Shown here: positions 62,208-64,000 of the stretch, piece by piece | How the letters are laid out: each line of letters starts with the position of its first letter | Position numbering within the stretch: the first letter of the stretch is position 1 | NCBI RefSeq assembly: GCF_036227325.1 | Contig: NZ_CP109467.1 | Coordinates: 3,782,001 to 3,846,000, forward strand | Length of the DNA stretch: 64,000 bases | Reading direction: 5' to 3' | Source of the DNA: Streptomyces sp. NBC_01465 | GTDB lineage: Bacteria > Actinomycetota > Actinomycetes > Streptomycetales > Streptomycetaceae | Notes under the pieces: generated by a model | What the model was told of the DNA's origin: nothing | Seen by the model: only the letters and a program-made list of their open reading frames with translations | Databases searched by the model: none | Program-made: the position numbers and the translations under genes

Positions 62208-62301
62208 GCGGCCGAGCGTGCCCGGGGGTGCTTCGGGCGGGCTGATGGTTCGCTGACGGTTCGCCGACCGGCCTCTGAGCAGGGCTGTGTACGGTGGCGC
62301 C

Positions 62302-64000
62302 ATGCGGTTCGGGGTGCTGGGTACGGTGGCGGTGTGGGGCGGGGACGGGGAGCCGGTCAGGGTTCCCGAGGTGAAGGTCAGGGCGCTGCTGGCCGACCTG
62401 TTGACGCATGAGGGGCGGGTCGTCTCCGCCGACCGGCTCATCGACGACCTGTGGGGCGAGGAGCCGCCCGGCCGCCCCGCCAACGCGCTGCAGGCCAAGG
62501 TCTCCCAGCTGCGACGGGCGCTCGGGCGCGACCGGGTCGTCCACCAGGCGCCCGGCTACCGGCTGCGGATCGACGCGGCGGACGGGGATCTGCTGGACGT
62601 GGAGGAGTTCCGGGCGCTGGTGGGGCGGGCCCTGCGGGAGGATGATCCGCGGGCGCGGGCGGGGTTGTTCGGGGAGGCGCTGGGGGTGTGGCGGGGGGCC
62701 GCGTACGCCGACTTCGCCGACGAGGAGTTCGTACGGGCTGCTGCGGGGCGGCTCGCGGAGGAGCGGGTCTCGGCGGTGGAGGAGCGGGCGGAGGCGCTGG
62801 TCGAGGCGGGGGAATTCGGGTTGGTGGGCGCGGAGTTGGCGGAGCTGGTGGGGGTGCATCCGCTGCGGGAGCGGTTGCGGGCGGTGCAGATACGGGCGCT
62901 GTATCTGGCGGGGCGGCAGAGTGAGGCGCTGGCCGCGTATGGGGAGGTGCGGGGGCGGCTGGCCGAGGAGTTGGGGGTTGATCCGGGGGTGGGGCTTGTT
63001 GCTCTGTACGAGGGGATTCTGCGGCAGGATCCTGGGCTTGGTCCTGGGGCGGGGATTCTGCGCCAGGGTCCGGGATCGGCTCCTGGGAGCATGTCCCCCA
63101 ACCCGCCCCTTCCCGAAACTTGGGCTCCCGCCCCAGACCCCGGGCCCCGGTGGGCGGGGGCTTCGCCCCCTGCGCCCCCGATTCGGGGGCTCCGCCCCCG
63201 GACCCCCGCTCCTCAATCGCCGGAGGGGCTGAATTTGGCCGGTGCGCGCTCGAATTTTGCGGGCACAGAGATCGCCCGTGTCGGCTTCGCCCCGCTCACC
63301 CCTCTGATCGGCCGCGCCCAGGCACTCACCTCGGTCTCCCAACTGCTCCTCTCTCACCGCCTCGTGACCCTCACCGGGCCCGGCGGCGTCGGCAAGACCC
63401 GGCTTGCGGTTGCCGTCGCCGGGGAGTCGCAGGCCGACGCCTTCCCCGACGGGGTTCACCTCGTCGAGTTCGCCGGGCAGCGCGGCGACCTCGCCCAGCT
63501 CGTCTCCGACTCGCTCGGGCTGCGCGACGACACCTCCGCACCGCGCGCCCCCGAACTCGCCCTCGCCGACGCCCTGCGCGAGCGTCGGGCCCTCCTCGTC
63601 CTCGACAACTGCGAACACGTCGTCGACGCCGCCGCCGACCTCGCCGGCCTCCTCCTCCATTCCGCCCCCGGCATCCGCGTCCTCGCCACGAGTCAGGAGC
63701 CGTTCGGGATCGCCGGTGAAGCCGTCTTCCTCGTCGAGCCGCTGCCCGAGCGCGACGCCGTACGGCTCTTCGCCGAGCGCGCCGGCGCCGCCGCACCCGG
63801 CTTCTCGCTCGACAGCGGCAACGAGCGCTCCGTCACCGAGATCGTGCGCCGCCTCGACGGCATTCCGCTCGCCCTGGAGCTCGCTGCCACCCGTGTACGC
63901 GCCCTGGGTGCACAGGAGTTGGCGGTCCGGCTCGGCGACCGGTTCCGTGTCCTCACCTCCGGGCGGCGCGGTGCGCCCGCCCGGCAGCAGACGCTGCGCG
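62302..64000 (+). CDS. AfsR/SARP-type regulator, 3' end outside window
   Basis: The frame from ATG 62302 is still open at the window end. The OmpR-like HTH (RLIDDLWGEEPPGRPANAL) and BTAD domain occupy residues about 1-250, and the NB-ARC P-loop GPGGVGKTRLA lies near residue 358, followed by LLVLDNCEHVV. Between the two domains, residues about 265-313 are encoded by a GC-rich dispersed-repeat-like sequence. TACGGT six bases before the ATG suggests a leaderless transcript. It is divergent from the SDR-like gene. Confidence 0.88.
   Translation, partial: MRFGVLGTVAVWGGDGEPVRVPEVKVRALLADLLTHEGRVVSADRLIDDLWGEEPPGRPANALQAKVSQLRRALGRDRVVHQAPGYRLRIDAADGDLLDVEEFRALVGRALREDDPRARAGLFGEALGVWRGAAYADFADEEFVRAAAGRLAEERVSAVEERAEALVEAGEFGLVGAELAELVGVHPLRERLRAVQIRALYLAGRQSEALAAYGEVRGRLAEELGVDPGVGLVALYEGILRQDPGLGPGAGILRQGPGSAPGSMSPNPPLPETWAPAPDPGPRWAGASPPAPPIRGLRPRTPAPQSPEGLNLAGARSNFAGTEIARVGFAPLTPLIGRAQALTSVSQLLLSHRLVTLTGPGGVGKTRLAVAVAGESQADAFPDGVHLVEFAGQRGDLAQLVSDSLGLRDDTSAPRAPELALADALRERRALLVLDNCEHVVDAAADLAGLLLHSAPGIRVLATSQEPFGIAGEAVFLVEPLPERDAVRLFAERAGAAAPGFSLDSGNERSVTEIVRRLDGIPLALELAATRVRALGAQELAVRLGDRFRVLTSGRRGAPARQQTLR
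63096..63235 (+). repeat. Streptomyces-type dispersed GC-rich repeat inside the AfsR-like gene
   Basis: The region contains hairpins GGGGGCTTCGCCCCC near 63156-63170 and GGGGGCTCCGCCCCC near 63185-63199. CTCCTCAATCGCCGGAGGGG follows, a string I recognise as common in Streptomyces intergenic repeats. Here it is read in frame as a proline-rich linker. Confidence 0.65.

Noticed and set aside
61684..63660. 658-codon minus-strand frame across the SDR and AfsR-like genes
   Set aside because: The composition is Arg/Pro/His-rich noise and it lies antisense to clear BTAD and NB-ARC coding sequence.

Overview
The window reads as a Streptomyces chromosome. Base composition is very GC-rich with strong G/C bias at codon third positions. 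Many genes start with GTG, several starts look leaderless, and a WhiB-like gene (wblA), a 224-residue Crp, two AfsR/SARP-type regulators and a class F sortase are present. From memory, the order HAD phosphatase, SulP-carbonic anhydrase, acsA, nhaA, nth, crp, an ArsA-like pair, wblA, class A PBP matches the SCO3557-SCO3582 neighbourhood of S. coelicolor. This was not checked by a search.

Positions 1-30078 are core chromosome. A partial septum-site-determining protein stands divergent from a membrane-anchored HAD phosphatase. Then come a likely small-RNA locus, a degenerate Fic-fold protein, a CooC/MinD-like ATPase facing a deacetylase lipoprotein, and a SulP transporter fused to a beta-carbonic anhydrase. 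Acetyl-CoA synthetase, NhaA, a holin-X-like protein and an alpha/beta hydrolase follow. A minus-strand block holds GH4 glycosidase, MarP-like protease, Nudix and endonuclease III, and crp is divergent from it. A second minus block holds a truncated SPFH gene, an MBL hydrolase, a Nudix, RidA and a DUF4177 protein. The ArsA-like ATPase pair converges on wblA, which is divergent from a bifunctional penicillin-binding protein. YqeY, a metallophosphoesterase and a Pr6Pr-type membrane protein complete the block.

Positions 30108-50126 hold tRNA-Pro(CGG) and a roughly 20-kb element integrated in its 3' end. The element is bounded by an identical 45-bp repeat (30140-30184 and 50082-50126), with paired TGGGAGCC repeats just inside both ends. 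It encodes a tyrosine integrase with an embedded LacI-type helix-turn-helix, an excisionase-like protein, an XRE repressor with a structured operator region, a DUF3631 ATPase, a DUF2637 spread-type membrane protein, MobC and a relaxase. I see no FtsK/TraB translocase, replication initiator or type IV secretion gene, so it looks like an integrative mobilizable element. Its cargo has three parts. The first is an XRE-ImmA regulator with a TGT-like protein and an unknown protein. The second is a six-gene island (HAD, methyltransferase, degenerate APH-like kinase, unknown protein, XRE-TPR regulator, Nudix). The third is a redox/regulatory group (TetR, peroxiredoxin-like, GlxA-type AraC, alpha/beta hydrolase).

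Positions 50127-64000 return to chromosome. They hold the original tRNA-Pro terminator, an AbiEii-like locus with overlapping frames, a small secreted coiled-coil protein, a LysR/flavodoxin pair, a DrrAB-type ABC exporter, an AfsR-like regulator behind an AhpD-like gene, a class F sortase, an MFS exporter with a catalytically degenerate SDR, and a second AfsR-like regulator cut by the window end. That last gene carries a Streptomyces-type dispersed GC-rich repeat inside its reading frame.
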